From: Latrodectus hesperus
Lineage: Eukaryota > Arthropoda > Arachnida > Araneae > Theridiidae
Direction of reading: 5' to 3'
Length of the DNA stretch: 64,000 bases
Assembly: GCA_037975125.1 (NCBI GenBank)
Contig: JAJQOW010000235.1
Coordinates: forward strand, 84,846 to 148,845
Shown here: positions 11,901 to 25,200 of the stretch, one piece after another
Layout of the letters: each line of letters starts with the position of its first letter
Numbering within the stretch: position 1 is the stretch's first letter
Translations under genes and position numbers: made by a program
Notes under the pieces: model-generated
The model's database searches: none
What the model saw: only the letters and a program-made list of their open reading frames with translations
What the model was told of the DNA's origin: nothing

Positions 11901-13430
11901 AAATAAGTGTATTTTTGGACATTTTTATATCACGATTTTAACTAAATTTTACCAGTAATTTTAATAATACCTCAAAAGCTAATTATGTTCTCTGTATTTG
12001 TCGATCTTAAAAATTGAAGAATGGAATGATTTCTTAAAAACATCCAAGAAACTGCATAGCCTGAAATATGAATTAAAATTTAAAAAGAAATACAGTGAAA
12101 AATTATAACACACCTTTAAAATTCTTGATGGTAAAGATGCAGATGTCCTTCAAGAATATTAAACAGCAACTTTCAAAATTCAATTATATAAATATATTTT
12201 AGAAAAATTTAAAAGTTAAGAAGCATTTTAAATTAATTTTGTTGTTATGCATTTAGTTTATTTATTTGTATTTAGTTTTTCTCTTTTAATAATACAATTG
12301 AAGAATGGTTTTGCGAATTGGTTCCAAACGTTAAAAAAGTTCTTAAAAATATAAGTAAAATTTAAATTTAAAACCAATTTATTTACGAAGCTATTCTCTC
12401 TTTTTAAATAATTATTTTACTAAGAAATTTCAGTGTTTACTTTATAAGAAACATATTTATATTTAAAAGCTAACTTTTATTTTACTATTCATAAGTTAGG
12501 CAAAGTATTCTGTTATTGCAAGTCACGTTTTTAAATAATTCCACATTTCCCATTTTTGTAAATGCAGCATAACATTTCAAGCTATCCAGATAGAAATACT
12601 CACCATTAGGCTAATTGCCAAAGAGTTACTACTATAAATAGAGCTACAATTCATAAGTGTTTCATAAAGCAAAAGAAACACTAGCTATTAGTTTAAGTAT
12701 TTATAAAGTATTTCGTTTTTATACATAGAACCTGATTTATTAAAATAAGATTATATCAATAATTAGACTTGATATTCATCATTTATATAAGTTCTGTTTT
12801 ATTAATATTAAACATATTAAAATACACAACATAAATTTAAAATTTCATAACAGATAAAATAAAACATTTCAATTAACTTATTCATTATCGTTACAAATAA
12901 AAATAAATAGATTATAATACCAAGGCATTACGCTTTGACCGAAAAGAAAAACTATCAGACACAGGAGGTATACAAATGCGTCAAACAAAACCACCCCGTA
13001 GCTGATTCTTTTACTCTGTTGCTTTTAAAATACCAGGGATGCACCCCCTGTGACGAACTGGCATGCGTAAATAATTAATGACAGTTAAAGAAAACAAAAT
13101 TAGATTTGAATAAAGCAATGCCATATCTGCAAAGTTCTAAGTGCATCAGCAATACAAAACAAGTATGCCGGTAAGGCAGAGTAGAAAATTGAATTTAAAT
13201 AATATGGTGATAAAACCACTGGATACAGAAATTTAGTTTGGATAAGGGTAACAGAGTACTTAATCTTGTCTGCCTTTCAGCTCCTTGTTTGGTAGATGGT
13301 AACTGCACTGCCATCTTTCTTCTTGTTTGACACATGAAAACTCTTTTACATTTTCACTTGTCATTGTTCTCAATCATTCAATCATAGTTCTTAAGTCAGA
13401 ATTTCATCCAGTCGCAATTTAAAAAAATAC
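11901..13430. other. AT-rich intergenic DNA, nothing recognised
   Basis: AT-rich throughout, with slightly less AT-rich sequence from about 12940 to 13400. No protein-like frame or RNA gene was recognised. Confidence 0.45.
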
Positions 13431-13750
13431 AGTGATTTAGAGGAGGAGCGGGCTTTCTTGTCGAGATTCATGGATGAGTCCCTCATCTTCACTCAAGTCA
13501 TCAGGTAAATGCTCCGGACCTTCTTCAGCTATGGTATATAATAAAGGATGGACATAAAAGTGATCTCTATTGTTTCTTTTGCCAAGCATGTACTGCGAAG
13601 TGCATTGCACCGTCAACATCAGTTTCATATGGCGATTCCAAGACATTATCAACATTTGCAAAAGAACTCCGACATTTGCACTTAAAAATTGTTTCTTGCC
13701 TGCAGTGTAAGACGGGAACTTGATCAGGTGGCAGAAATTCAACATAAGAG
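13430..13750 (-). pseudogene. Unidentified protein-like fragment with a frameshift
   Basis: On the minus strand one frame from about 13720 to 13595 reads protein-like (CRSSFANVDNVLESPYETDV, then AMHFAVHAWQKK) and ends at TAG. Another frame then continues (RDHFYVHPLLYTIAEEGPEH, then an acidic LSEDEGLIHES tail) to a stop at about 13437. The composition is less AT-rich than its surroundings. It may be a broken gene, two small exons or a transposon piece. I do not recognise the family. Confidence 0.3.
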
Positions 13751-13798
13751 GCTTAAATAGACTTGGGACTTTAACTTCAGCAATCTTTCTGTCTCTCT

Positions 13799-13900
<102 letters not shown>

Positions 13901-14199
13901 CTCGAAATGCTTATGATTCTCGAATAAATTGTTAATCCAAGTTTTCCAAATTGAAAAGGAATTGGAAAAAAGAAACATTACTAAAAATAAAAATGCAAAC
14001 GAAAAGGGCATGTAAATAAGTTCATAATTAAGAGAATTTTCCAAAATTTTCGTTGGTAAAATGGAATTAAAATTATTGCGCCTATGCTGGATGCCAGTGA
14101 TTAGTCACTAGTTTGTAAAATTATAAGTAATAGTAAATTAGAAGTTCATGATAACCAGCGTTTTTTATATAGGGGCATGTACAAACAGGTATCATATGT

Positions 14200-14745
14200 A
14201 TTATTTCCTACTTGTAAAATAATAATAAATGGAAGTTTTGCAATTTTTCGATATACACATTGAATAAGAACACAGACATAAAAAATAATTTTCTGATCAG
14301 AATTTCTAGTTTTAGAATCAATTGAAAAAATAAGATGTTTTATCATATTTTATTCGTAACACACATTTGTATATTTAATTAATACTTAAAACAAGAAATT
14401 TTGTTATGAATAATATTACTAGAAAAAACTCCTACTGTTTCCCATATTTGTTTTTGTGTTTGTCTTAGAATTAACTTAAGTTTTTTACAATTGAACATAT
14501 TTTAAAAATATTATATTCTAGCTTATATATACTCTAAAATAATTTAATAAATGCATTAAAGATGCTATGAAAAAATTAACATGTTCTGGAAATAAAAGTG
14601 ATTCAATCTTGAATAAAATTTTTTAGAACTAAAAATAAATGCTGATAATTTTATCCTATGACATTGATTGTTATGAAGCACAGTCAGGAAAACACATTTC
14701 TTATGTATTATTCAAAACCATATCAAAAAATGCTGACATGTGGTA
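14200..14745 (+). repeat. Dispersed duplicated segment, copy 2 (copy 1 at 7550-8072)
   Basis: Colinear with 7550-8072. Similarity stops near 14745, where copy 1 continues into the tRNA-like array. A few more bases upstream (gattagtcactagtttgtaaaa versus gattcatcactagcttgtaaaa near 7435) suggest that the repeat begins earlier with an indel. Confidence 0.6.
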
Positions 14746-15099
14746 ATGAATTCTTTTAATTTAAATTTATAAAAATAAATAAGACTTTAGATACTTAATA
14801 CCCATTCAATTATCCTTTTTAATACTTATTAAAATAGCAAGTCATATTTTACAAAATGAAAACTAAGTATATGGAAAAACATATATGTAATACATCAAAT
14901 CACTTTTTTGTGCTTCAAAAAATATTTATATGTACAGAAAAACCACTACACTTGTTTCCTATGTAACCCAATTTATATTAAAAAAAATAGGATTTTTTAC
15001 AAATTTTCCAAATATAAATAATGGTTATATTCGGTAAGGAACGATCTACAATTATCACAACAATTCAGTTATATTGAAATAGGATGATTGTGCAGTAAA
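14746..15099. other. AT-rich intergenic DNA, nothing recognised
   Basis: No feature recognised. Confidence 0.4.
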
Positions 15100-15300
15100 T
15101 GGTGAGGTACTTGACTTCTTCCTTGTATTCACCAAAGCACGTATTTGAACAGGCCTCAATACATGGCTAAGTGCATAATCATCCTGGAAAATCCCGTCTC
15201 CTATAGGAAACAAGATTTGCATCATAGGATGAAACTGATCTCTGCTACAATTGTCTCCAGACATCCTTCCTTCCAGACTGCGATTTAGCAGCTGCATACA
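15100..15300 (-). pseudogene. Tc1-type transposase fragment
   Basis: The minus strand reads MSGDNCSRDQFHPMMQILFP followed by IGDGIFQDDYALSH. This is the central part of a Tc1-family transposase, with the second catalytic aspartate in FQDD and the expected His a few residues later. The open frame extends from about 15342 to 15055 but is Tc1-like only in the middle. N- and C-terminal parts were not found next to it, so this is a short relic. Confidence 0.65.
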
Positions 15301-15544
15301 TGACAGTTTGAAGGAGATAATCAAGATCCCATGCTTGTGCATGTCTCATACAAACGTGCACTTGTCACTTATTTGGTAAAAGTGCCCAAAATGATTTGTC
15401 AGGCTATATTAGTTTCTTCACTTTTCTTAACGTTTTTTACTGGAAAATCTTTTACTTCCGCTTTGGCGATAAAACAGCCCTCACTACCATATAATACAAT
15501 ATATAAGTCGTAGTAAACTTTCATAAAAATATTGAGCGATGATG

Positions 15545-17328
15545 TTTATAAAATTTATAAAATATTTTTGACGTCTTGGTAGTGTCTATTTAACATGGCC
15601 AACATTTAGATCGTTACTGGACTCAACAATTTCTGATGTTTAAAGGAAAAAGTGATATTTGATTAAATGATATTTTTAAAGATTCAATTATCAATTATTA
15701 AAGACTGAAATATAAGTTTGATAATAATGATATCCATAAATATTTTCTGATTAATTATTAGTATTACAAATTATATTATTTAGTACAGACTGTATAAATC
15801 TAAAATATATTTTCTTGACCTAAATTTTTTAACACTTAATTTTAATTTGAAAACTAAATAATAACAAATTTATTAAAAAGGCAACATAACCCTCATTATA
15901 TTTTTAATGACTAAACTTTTATTATTGAATACTAGCTTTCTTAACTGGTAGATCAGTGTTTACAAAGAAAAAAATAAAAAATTTAATACATATAACATAC
16001 TGGAAATTTTTAAAACTTACCCTTTTTTTGTCAATAGCATACTGCAGATTTCTCAATAAAAATATTTGCAGACTGAACATTTCAGTTCTTTCAAGAAATC
16101 TGAAAAATGTAAAAAAGATAATTTTAAATAATGAAGCTTAAACCATGATTTTTTCAAAAATTTCATTTTAATTCATTCAAAATATTATGAAAATTTTCTA
16201 TCTGAATATAAAATAAAACGAGTTAGAAACTAAAAGATATTGAAATTATTTAACATTATTAGTTTATAGAGAACTTTATCGTCTCATAACTGCTTAAGCA
16301 TTATTTATTTTAAACGAATATGTCATCTTTACAGAATGATTCCAACATCGAATTTATAAAACAAAATACTGACAATTATCTAACTCTTGTGATTTTATGA
16401 ATTATATTTTAGTAGTAGTAAAAGTATAAAATGCGGATTTTTAAATTTGTATTTAATAAATACTTTAATGATAGATACACCATTTGGAAATAGCAATAGG
16501 AAACAATGTTTTTCGAACACAGATACTGAAACACATTTTATTCATTTTACTCTCTTGTTTTTTAAAAGATTTTCCATATTAAATTTAACATTTTAATTCA
16601 TTTGCTGTTCAGAACATGTATAGTTTTAATACAATTTATTCATTTCAAAAATTGGATCTAAAATCTTTTGTTAAAGTAAACTTTCGCGATATGTTTACTG
16701 TAGATTATTAGTATCATTTATTATATTTAGAAATGTAACTAAAAGATTAATATATTAAGAGTTTCATGTTTTAATTTGATCAAGTAAAATATTAAATCAC
16801 TTTTTAGTTACCTACAAAATTGTTTAGTAGCTTCTAAAGTGGCCACAAAAACAAAAAGTAAAGAAATTAATAATATATAAACATATACTCAAACACTAGA
16901 TGAATACATAGAATTAATGCAATAACAGAAATGTGCTTTAAAATTTTTAAATACTAAAACTGAACACATTTATATTCATTTGCATATAACTTAGAAAAGT
17001 TCATTTTTACCTGTAAATGGTTTCAAAAGAAGAAGCGTGAATTGCTCTCTAGAAATTATGTATGTCTGTTTAATAGATATGAGTTAAAAAATATTACAGC
17101 ATGCACATGTTTTGATTGCCAATAAAAATAAATGAGTGTGGTTGTATTAAAAAAATCCTGCAATTAAATCTGAGAAAAATCCAGCAATAGTTTCAAAACA
17201 TGTTTTATTGCTGCATAAAAAATATTTTATACTTACACAGAGGATCACTCTCTTATCCAATCACAGTAAATCTATGGTGTTCGAACTCTAGGATTAATAA
17301 GGCTATTTTACACTTGCAATATTAGTTT
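15545..17328. other. AT-rich intergenic DNA, nothing recognised
   Basis: Long AT-rich interval. The short open frame at 15956-16141 is lysine/asparagine-rich and typical of random AT-rich DNA. No elements or RNA genes were recognised. Confidence 0.5.
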
Positions 17329-17671
17329 GAATACTGCAATGTTGTTGTTCTCGTGTGTCAGCTAGGCTGGCATTATGGGGTGCGTTGCTTCACTTTTCCA
17401 ACTGAACCATATTTGGTGTGGAGTCCGACTTCCTCAGTGCACACTTGCCATAGGGACCCGTTTATAGGGTAGGCAACCATTCACACCTCATTTATATAAG
17501 GAAAGGACAAAGATAGGATAGATAGAGGGAGAAAAAAAGTATATCCATTTGCCTGTTGCCCGAACCGGCAACAGGCTCGGACCGGCCCGAACCGGGATTC
17601 GAACCCAGGACCTCTCTATCCGTAGTCAGGCACTCTGAACACTAGACAGGGCAGGCGGCGAATACTGCAAT
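17329..17671 (-). repeat. tRNA-headed SINE, family A, with 12-bp TSD
   Basis: The element at 17341-17659 is bounded by the perfect direct repeat gaatactgcaat (17329-17340 and 17660-17671). The minus-strand head has a box B-like gggttcgaatcccggttcgg, and the pol III-type body matches the copies at 9556, 24808 and 28075. A short internal duplication (cccgaaccggcaacagg next to cggcccgaaccggg) sits within the head. Confidence 0.85.
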
Positions 17672-20269
17672 AAATGACGAATATATTTTGAAAAATCTGG
17701 AATTGATAAGATATCAGATGTCAACTAGGACAAGTTCGTTCGTATATTACCGCAAAAAATAATGACTAATATAGTATCTTATAAACAACTCTTGAAAAAA
17801 GCGCAAATAATATTAGTTTTCGCTAAAATAGTTAAAAAAAACTTTTCCTCCAAATTCTGAAACTTTTTTCATACATTACTTAAGTATACCTCATTTTCAA
17901 TTCTCTTCATGTGATAAAAATAATACAGTAAACTATCAACATACTTAATTTATGAAGTATTTCAAAATCATATTTAAAAAATTATTTTCAGTAGGTCTAG
18001 CAAATTAAGTTTGCATGATAATTCAAAATTTGCCTAATATTAATTCACTGTTTATGTGTTTAGTTCAACTAACAAATATTCTCTCCACTTTTCCATTTAA
18101 AAGCTAAAAACAAATCTTAGAAAAACCATACAATTTATATATGAACCCGATTCCCATGTATTTCAAAATCTCCAGATACAATCAAAAAATTCTTCCTTTG
18201 CAGTAAAAAAAGCTTTTCTATACTCTTTTCTCTTATAATAGTGAAAATATTGAATATACATCTCATTACTTAACAAATATTACGTACAGTTAAAAAAAAT
18301 ATTATTCATAGATATGTTTTGCGGTTGAATTTTCTTTAAATGTGGAGTAACTCTATTTTTAGTTATAAAATTTTAACCATAATATTTAATATTTAAAATC
18401 CATTTTTATAAGTAGTTTCATGAATATTTAATGAAAATAATCTTTAATTTGTGATTTTCTCATGCTTTTGGTGACACCGCATATAATATATCTGTTGCAC
18501 AAATTTCCCAATCTTTAGTGAGGACAAAGTTATACCATTGTTAGCTTATGATGAGATTGATAACTTTTTGAACTACAGTAAAATCAAGAGCTTTTTCACT
18601 CAAAAATGCAGGGCTTTTTGCGTAATAGGACATACAAAAAACTTTCAGATTTCTAACGATAATGTGAAGCAACAAGTAGTCTAATCCCAGTGGTAACCCA
18701 ATTGTCCGATGATAGAAACCACTCACTGGAAACCAATGTTATTTTTGAAAAAATTAGTCTCGTATGGTACCTATAACTAAATCCTTTTCCCATATTGATT
18801 GAAAAATTCTAGGCTTAATTAAAAATTTCTCTTACGATTTAATTTATGGGCTGAAATTTTATCTTGAAAGATTTTCAAAACATGAATATCCGTCCCTGAG
18901 ATAGTAAAGGTATATCACTGAAGTGTAAGATGTCATCTTTACTAATTTTATACAATCGAACATAAATTCATACTGTCAGCTGAAATTATAAACTTTTGAA
19001 TCTTTAAAATAATATTGTTGATACAAGTAAGACTTTTCCTTCAACTTAAATTTCTAACTAAGTATTTTTTATGAATAAAATTTATATTGCTTTTCAATTT
19101 TTTTATATACGCCTTGTTTTTGGAATTTTTCTGGGTTACCTCCCTTGCAATATGTAAATCAATGAAAAGTTCTACTACAAGGGAATATACACAGTGGGTA
19201 TTAAAAAAATCCTTTTGCCGATAGGCTGCCTACAATGAGGTATCAAAGCTTTTATGAATTAGAATACATTTTACATTACTTTTTATGGAATAACACAAAA
19301 ATAATTTTGATGAAGCATAATATTTTTGTTATTTTTGTACTTCTTAAACAGTAGTTAAAATTGAAAGATATTTTGAACAAATTTTGCGATAAATCAAGAC
19401 GTTTGCTCTGTCAATAAATAATCAGATATTTATTGAAAGAACAAACATCTTGTATTTATAGTAAAAAGTCTGTATACCTTTGTTTTCTAGTACTAGTTAC
19501 CTTGCATTCATAAAACATAACATGCATTTATCATAATGTACTGAATAGAATTTCATACTTGTAGGAATTAATATGTCGCACTTTGAATTAATAGGTCGCA
19601 AAAATAATTTAATGATAAATAGTTCCAAAAATTAATGGAAATATGTTGTAATCAGCCACCAATTGAAAACGACCATATGCAAAATTTTAATCAAATAATT
19701 TTAAATCGTTGTATCTTTTATGTTTAGCTCACTCTAAATTTCTGAATATTTGTTAAGATATTTTATAAATAATAAGCACCTACATAGTACTTAAAAATAT
19801 TCTATGTAATGAAAAGTTAAAAATTTTCCAAATTTTTTTTAAAATTTTCGCTAAATGCGGATCAAAATGAAAATACTTATGAACTTTCTGTATATTCTCA
19901 AGAACAATTGTTGAATAAAGAAAAAAATAACACACTTCTGTTAACTGCCTGATCTGATAAATTTAAAAATCAAAAGTATTATTAATAAAGTTCTCCAAAA
20001 AATTATAACCTCACTAATATGTCTATCAATTATTTAATAAATTCGATTGTTTCAAAACTTTTTTCAGTTTAAAATGAAGAATTGCATTATTATAAAACAA
20101 TATTTTTAATTTGGTATTCTATTAAGAAATATTTTTGTAAAATATAATCACCAAAAATCGTAAAATTTATACTAATTGATGTCAAATAATTATAACCTAA
20201 AAGAAAATATTTCTTTTATTAACAAAATTATTTTACAAGTTTTACATCAAAAACTTCAAATTTGGCCTC
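17672..20269. other. AT-rich intergenic DNA, nothing recognised
   Basis: No protein-like frames or element ends were seen. A weakly higher-GC patch near 18530-18730 is open on the minus strand but unremarkable. Confidence 0.5.
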
Positions 20270-20600
20270 TTTTATTTCGAATTAAATTAAAAATAAGATT
20301 TGGCATACTATTTACAACATTTATCATGACTTCTTCTAGAGAATTCCACGCATCTTTAATGGCACTTATGAGCTCTTGAATAGAGCTGTACTGTCTACTT
20401 TCGTCGCATATTCGGCAAAATTAATATTCCCCATATGTTCTCGATGGGATTGAGATCTGGAGAACGGGGAGGGTGTTGTAAAACAGGGATTTCTCGCGAA
20501 TTTAACCAGTTTCTGGTACTGGCACTCTGATGAATTGACGCATTATCATGCATAAATGTGAAAGAAATATCATAATTTTCTTCTATAGTTCACGCTATCC
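20270..20600 (-). pseudogene. Tc1-type transposase C-terminal fragment
   Basis: The minus strand reads FTFMHDNASIHQSASTRNW, then HPPRSPDLNPIENIWGI. The spacing from the D of HDNAS to the E of PIENIW is 34 residues, the DD34E arrangement of Tc1 transposases. The N-terminal DNA-binding part and first catalytic aspartate are not found, and later codons are shifted. It belongs to a different subfamily from the element at 25201. Confidence 0.8.
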
Positions 20601-20861
20601 AAATTATAAAAATTACCTAAGTGTAAGATGCCAACGCTATTAATTTTTAAAGACTGCCAAAAATTTAAAATCTTAGCCCTAATTTGTATACATAAAATAA
20701 CATTCAAGCAATTAAATTTGATATACCTTTAGCCACCCAGTAAAAACAATGTAACTACGTTCAATGACTCAAAAAAACACAAACATACGATTTTTTTACT
20801 GTAGACTGGAAAAAAGGAAGATGGGTAGGTAACCTTTAAATTCCATTTACGAATATTGTAA

Positions 20862-21564
20862 GGTTAAATCATGGGTTCCCAAGCTTTTTTTTCTCGTGGA
20901 CCACTTTCAAAGTTTTACTATTTTCGGTAGAGCCACTGCTGCTACATTTCTACTGTACTCCCAAAACTCCTAAAATATATCACTCTAAATTGGGTTAAGA
21001 AGAAAAAAAAGTAGGAAATTTTCTTGTGTCCTATTTATTAAAATAATACTTGTGGTTCAACAAAATTATAAACATTTATTATTACAAAAAATCAACAATG
21101 AACTCTGAAATGTAAATCAAGAATAAAAAATAGTCATACGTTTTGTTCTTGGCATTCCTATTTATACTAATGTCGATTGTAAGCACAGCGCAACCCGCAT
21201 TTCATCTCTTTACAGGTCTAAACAAGCATCCCGGACGAGCGGGCGCACGGGCGGCACTTTTCAAAAATCGACGTGTGGTGTACACTTGTACTATTATTTA
21301 TTGTTCTATTCAATTCTGTGTTTGAACTGAGTCTCGAATACTTTTGTGTACCTATCTAGTAAGTGATGCTACCTGCCTACGTTGATAGGTAAATCCAAGC
21401 CAAAATGTTTGTTCTTTATTATGAGAACCAGAAAACTTTTCGCGGACCTCCATTTACAACTTGTAAACCGCTGTTTTCTTTTCAGGTCTACGTGGACCCC
21501 CATGCGGTCTCCTATGGACCCCTGGGGGTCCACCTGGACCACTTTGGGAGCCTATGGGTTAAAT
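20862..21564. mobile_element. Non-autonomous hAT-type element with 8-bp TSD
   Basis: The 8-bp direct repeat ggttaaat lies at 20862-20869 and 21557-21564. Directly inside are imperfect inverted ends, catgggttcccaag at 20870 and, as reverse complement, cataggctcccaaag at 21556. An 8-bp TSD and short ends of this kind are typical of the hAT superfamily. The 687-bp interior has subterminal ggaccac/gtggacc motifs facing both ends and no transposase frame, so the element would depend on a transposase supplied elsewhere. Confidence 0.75.
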
Positions 21565-22169
21565 GATACTTCATCACTCCCATGCAAGTTAGGATAGTTA
21601 TTTTATCAACCTTATAATAGGTTTTTTCTTTACGAAATTGCTTCATCCAAAAATTACTGTACGTCACTCTTTTTAATTAAATGTTATCCACAAATTCATT
21701 TGAATAATGTGAAACAGAATTAAAGGGTCATTTATGAGCAATTATTATTTTTTTTTGTTTCATGATATAAATGCATTCCGGTTGAAGACATTTCTATTCC
21801 TGTTGTTTAATGACAGTAATTACTAAAAACAAGAGTTTATTTATTTTTTTATTCCTAAAGCGATGAGTTAATACATATGATTTTGATACAATCAGAATTT
21901 TCTATGATTACAAATGCATGTGTATCTGAAATAGATTCTTTTTTCTACATTATTTTTATATTACATTAAAAAGGAAATGTGAATCTACAATCATAGTTAT
22001 ATCACTGAATTATAATCATGATAGATAAGAAAATTATTTGCTTTTTTTTTACTTAAAGCAGAAATAATTTAGAATTTAACTTAGAATAAAAATAAACACA
22101 TACTAATAGTAAATAAATTTAATTATTTTGTGAAATGATTTCTATTTACTTTAATTTATTTCAAATGCT
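21565..22169. other. AT-rich intergenic DNA, nothing recognised
   Basis: No feature recognised. Confidence 0.4.
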
Positions 22170-22482
22170 CATACATTTGGCTATGAAGCCATTAAGAAAC
22201 ACCGCTTGGGCACAAGGGATGGAAGTGGCGGTACCTTTATCTAGTGAGGCACCCAGTGACATTGATTACAAAACGGGATCGGTCCTCGTAATTTTGAAGC
22301 AGAGAGCAAACAGAAGATCCCCCCATATTTGACCTACCACCCCCATTGATATTTCTTCATCATTGCGACTATAACGAGCCGCCATGAGAGAACACGACGG
22401 ATCTCCGTTGTGGTTGGGATTCGAACTCACTACATTTGGATAACGAAAGCTCTAACCAAACAGGCCTCTGCCCCCTATGTAG
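22170..22482 (-). repeat. tRNA-headed SINE, third type, minus orientation
   Basis: Read on the minus strand the head (22482-22405) contains a box A-like tttggttagagctttcg and box B gagttcgaatcccaacc. A GC-richer body follows toward 22170. It is distinct in body from family A and from the 11164 element. No clear TSD was identified. Confidence 0.6.
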
Positions 22483-22874
22483 ACAAGGAACACTAAAGCA
22501 AATAGAGGATATACTATTACCCAGAAAATAATTTTTCATGCATTTCTCTGTAAAATAATTACATTCTATTAACACGCACAAAAATTTCAAGCAAACAAAA
22601 TATAAGTATATAGGTTATATTCTTTTTCCTATTTTTGCAACTAGTTAATATTGAAAAAAGACAATAACTCTTCATTAATTATTTAAAAAACATGCCCTAG
22701 CACTTATTTCGAATCGAGTACAGTTATTTTTTTTACGAACAGCATTAAAAAAAGTTTGATTCTGCACTCTATTAAACATCAGATGTTTTAAAATTTATTT
22801 TCACTCGTCGGTAGATGCTTGTAAAGTTTCACGGTTTTCTTCCTTGTAACACATGTAAATATTATAAAAGCACG

Positions 22875-23029
<155 letters not shown>

Positions 23030-23034
23030 TACAC

Positions 23035-24805
23035 ACGTAAATATTAATAAAAAAACTTAATTAAAGAAAATGCTTAAAAAGAAAGACATGTTAAAGGTGG
23101 CAAGTAGCATCTAGTTACTGGTTTCCATTCTTGGCGAAAAATCATAGTTTGGCACAATATTTTTCCTGGTGGACAAGATTTTGTAGGCGTATCACAAGCA
23201 ACATTTAATATATATTGACTACTTTTAATTTTTTAAATTTTAATTACATTAATATTACGACTGTATAAATTAAAATATACATTAAAAAGGATCAAATTGT
23301 TTTTACAGGAATAATGGTGACAAATTATTTCTCAAAAATAAATTTTGCCCCATAACTATAGAAATTCGCTATATAATAAAAGCATTCGCAGCAAAATAAA
23401 AACTCGTCATACTGCAGCTTCCCTTATAATGAGTTTGTACTGAATAAAATGTGTTTTTATTTATTTAACTAATGGTCTTATTTTTATAAAATATCAAGTT
23501 TTATTCCATTTTGTTTAAATGCAGGTTTTATAAAAATTTAAAAAAAACTCCTATTTCTCTCAGAAAAACATTATTTTATCAACTATTTAATAAAAATCTG
23601 AAGAATGCGTGTTCCTTAAATTTAATGTGATTATAATGATTTTTATTTCAGGATCTATTTATTTACTTTAAATCGTAAAAAATGTATTTAACTACAATAT
23701 CAAAATTACTCAAGAACAAAATTTTGTTTTTTAATTTCGTTGTAATTACTTAAAGGTAGTGTTTCACAAAATGCGTGTAATTTAATTATTATTCCTTTAG
23801 TGGTTTTAAAGGCAAAAAATGAATAATATTTCAAAAATTTAATATTACTCATGTAATGCAAAATTATTGCAGTAACATTACTCTTAATAAAGATTTAAAA
23901 TTAAAGTAAATAAATTTATATTTTCCACACAATCGTGCATTTTAAATGCAATTAATGCGCTATTCATAAACTCATTAGAATATTTTATTTATACTTAGTC
24001 ATAAAACATCGTATACAGTTTTTTTACATATAATTTCAAATCTTAATTTTTTCATTCAAAAATAATTTATTTTTAATTCAGAAATAATTAATCGATATTG
24101 ATGTTCCATTCATTTTGAAATTATGTCAATAAATTATTTAACTACTTGAAATTACGTTTTTCTCAACATCCGTTATTATTATTACTCAAAATTACATCTT
24201 AATTATAGTTTCCATAGATCTGATTTACTGTTATAATGAATGGAAGAGACGACAAATAGATCAACATGTCACCAAAAAATAATTTATTACTCACTTAATT
24301 CAATTCTCCACCGAAATATATAGTGAAATCTGTTATAAAACGAAACAAATCAGTTTTCAAGATAAAGATGCTTTTCGGTAACACAATAAAAAAATACTTA
24401 CATTTATAAGTCTATGTGTAATTAATCATAATTTTTGACCCAAGATAAGTATAAATAATTAGCCTCAAAAACGTTAATTTAATTATAATGCCAACTACAT
24501 CGAATATTGATTAACAACAGATTATTGATGCAAATAACAATTGCAAATAGCAATAACAATTCATGTCAAATATCCTACCCTAAGCTTTGAATATTTTTCA
24601 GTTTAAATTTAAAATCGTTATTGAGTTTAGTTTCTAAATATATGACACATATGCGTGTGTACTAAAAATGATCATCCCTACACTATGAATTATATCTGAT
24701 GTTAAAAGTGTTTACATATAATATACTTTAGACTTCTGCAAAATATTACTTAAAATTTTTCTCCATTTAAATGTATTTTCATTTTATAAGCTATTTCTAA
24801 CAACT
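23035..24805. other. AT-rich intergenic DNA, nothing recognised
   Basis: Long AT-rich interval without recognisable coding, RNA or mobile sequences. Confidence 0.5.
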
Positions 24806-24807
24806 GT

Positions 24808-25045
24808 TGTGCCGCCTACCCTATCTAATGGTCAGAGTGCCTGCCTGCGGATAGGGAGGTCCTGGGTTCGAATCCCAGTTCGGGAATGGGTGTACTTTCT
24901 CTCTATCTATCCTGTCTTTGTCCTTTCCTTGTATGAATGAGGAGTGAATGGTTGCCTACCCTATAAACGGGTTCCTATAGCATGTGTGTACTGAGGAAGT
25001 CGGACTCCACACCTAAATATGGTTCAGTTGGAAAAGTACATTTTA
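24808..25045 (+). repeat. tRNA-headed SINE, family A, 3'-truncated
   Basis: The plus-oriented head (aatggtcagagtgcctgcctg, then gggttcgaatcccagttcgg) and body match the copies at 9556 and 17341. The 3' part present at 9727-9852 is missing, and the element runs directly into the satellite sequence at about 25045. Confidence 0.8.
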
Positions 25046-25200
25046 CTTTAAAAGTAAGCCACAGAAACAATTATATGTATGATATTAGTATGAACATATT
25101 AAGTATAGGAAATAATATACTGCTAGACAATTGCTAAGGACGGATAACACTATCATCCATAGCAACCACAAAATGAAAGGAAGCAAATTGTTGAAAATTA

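Noticed and set aside
24830..24885. Possible functional tRNA gene
   Set aside because: Same body as several other family A SINE copies in the window.
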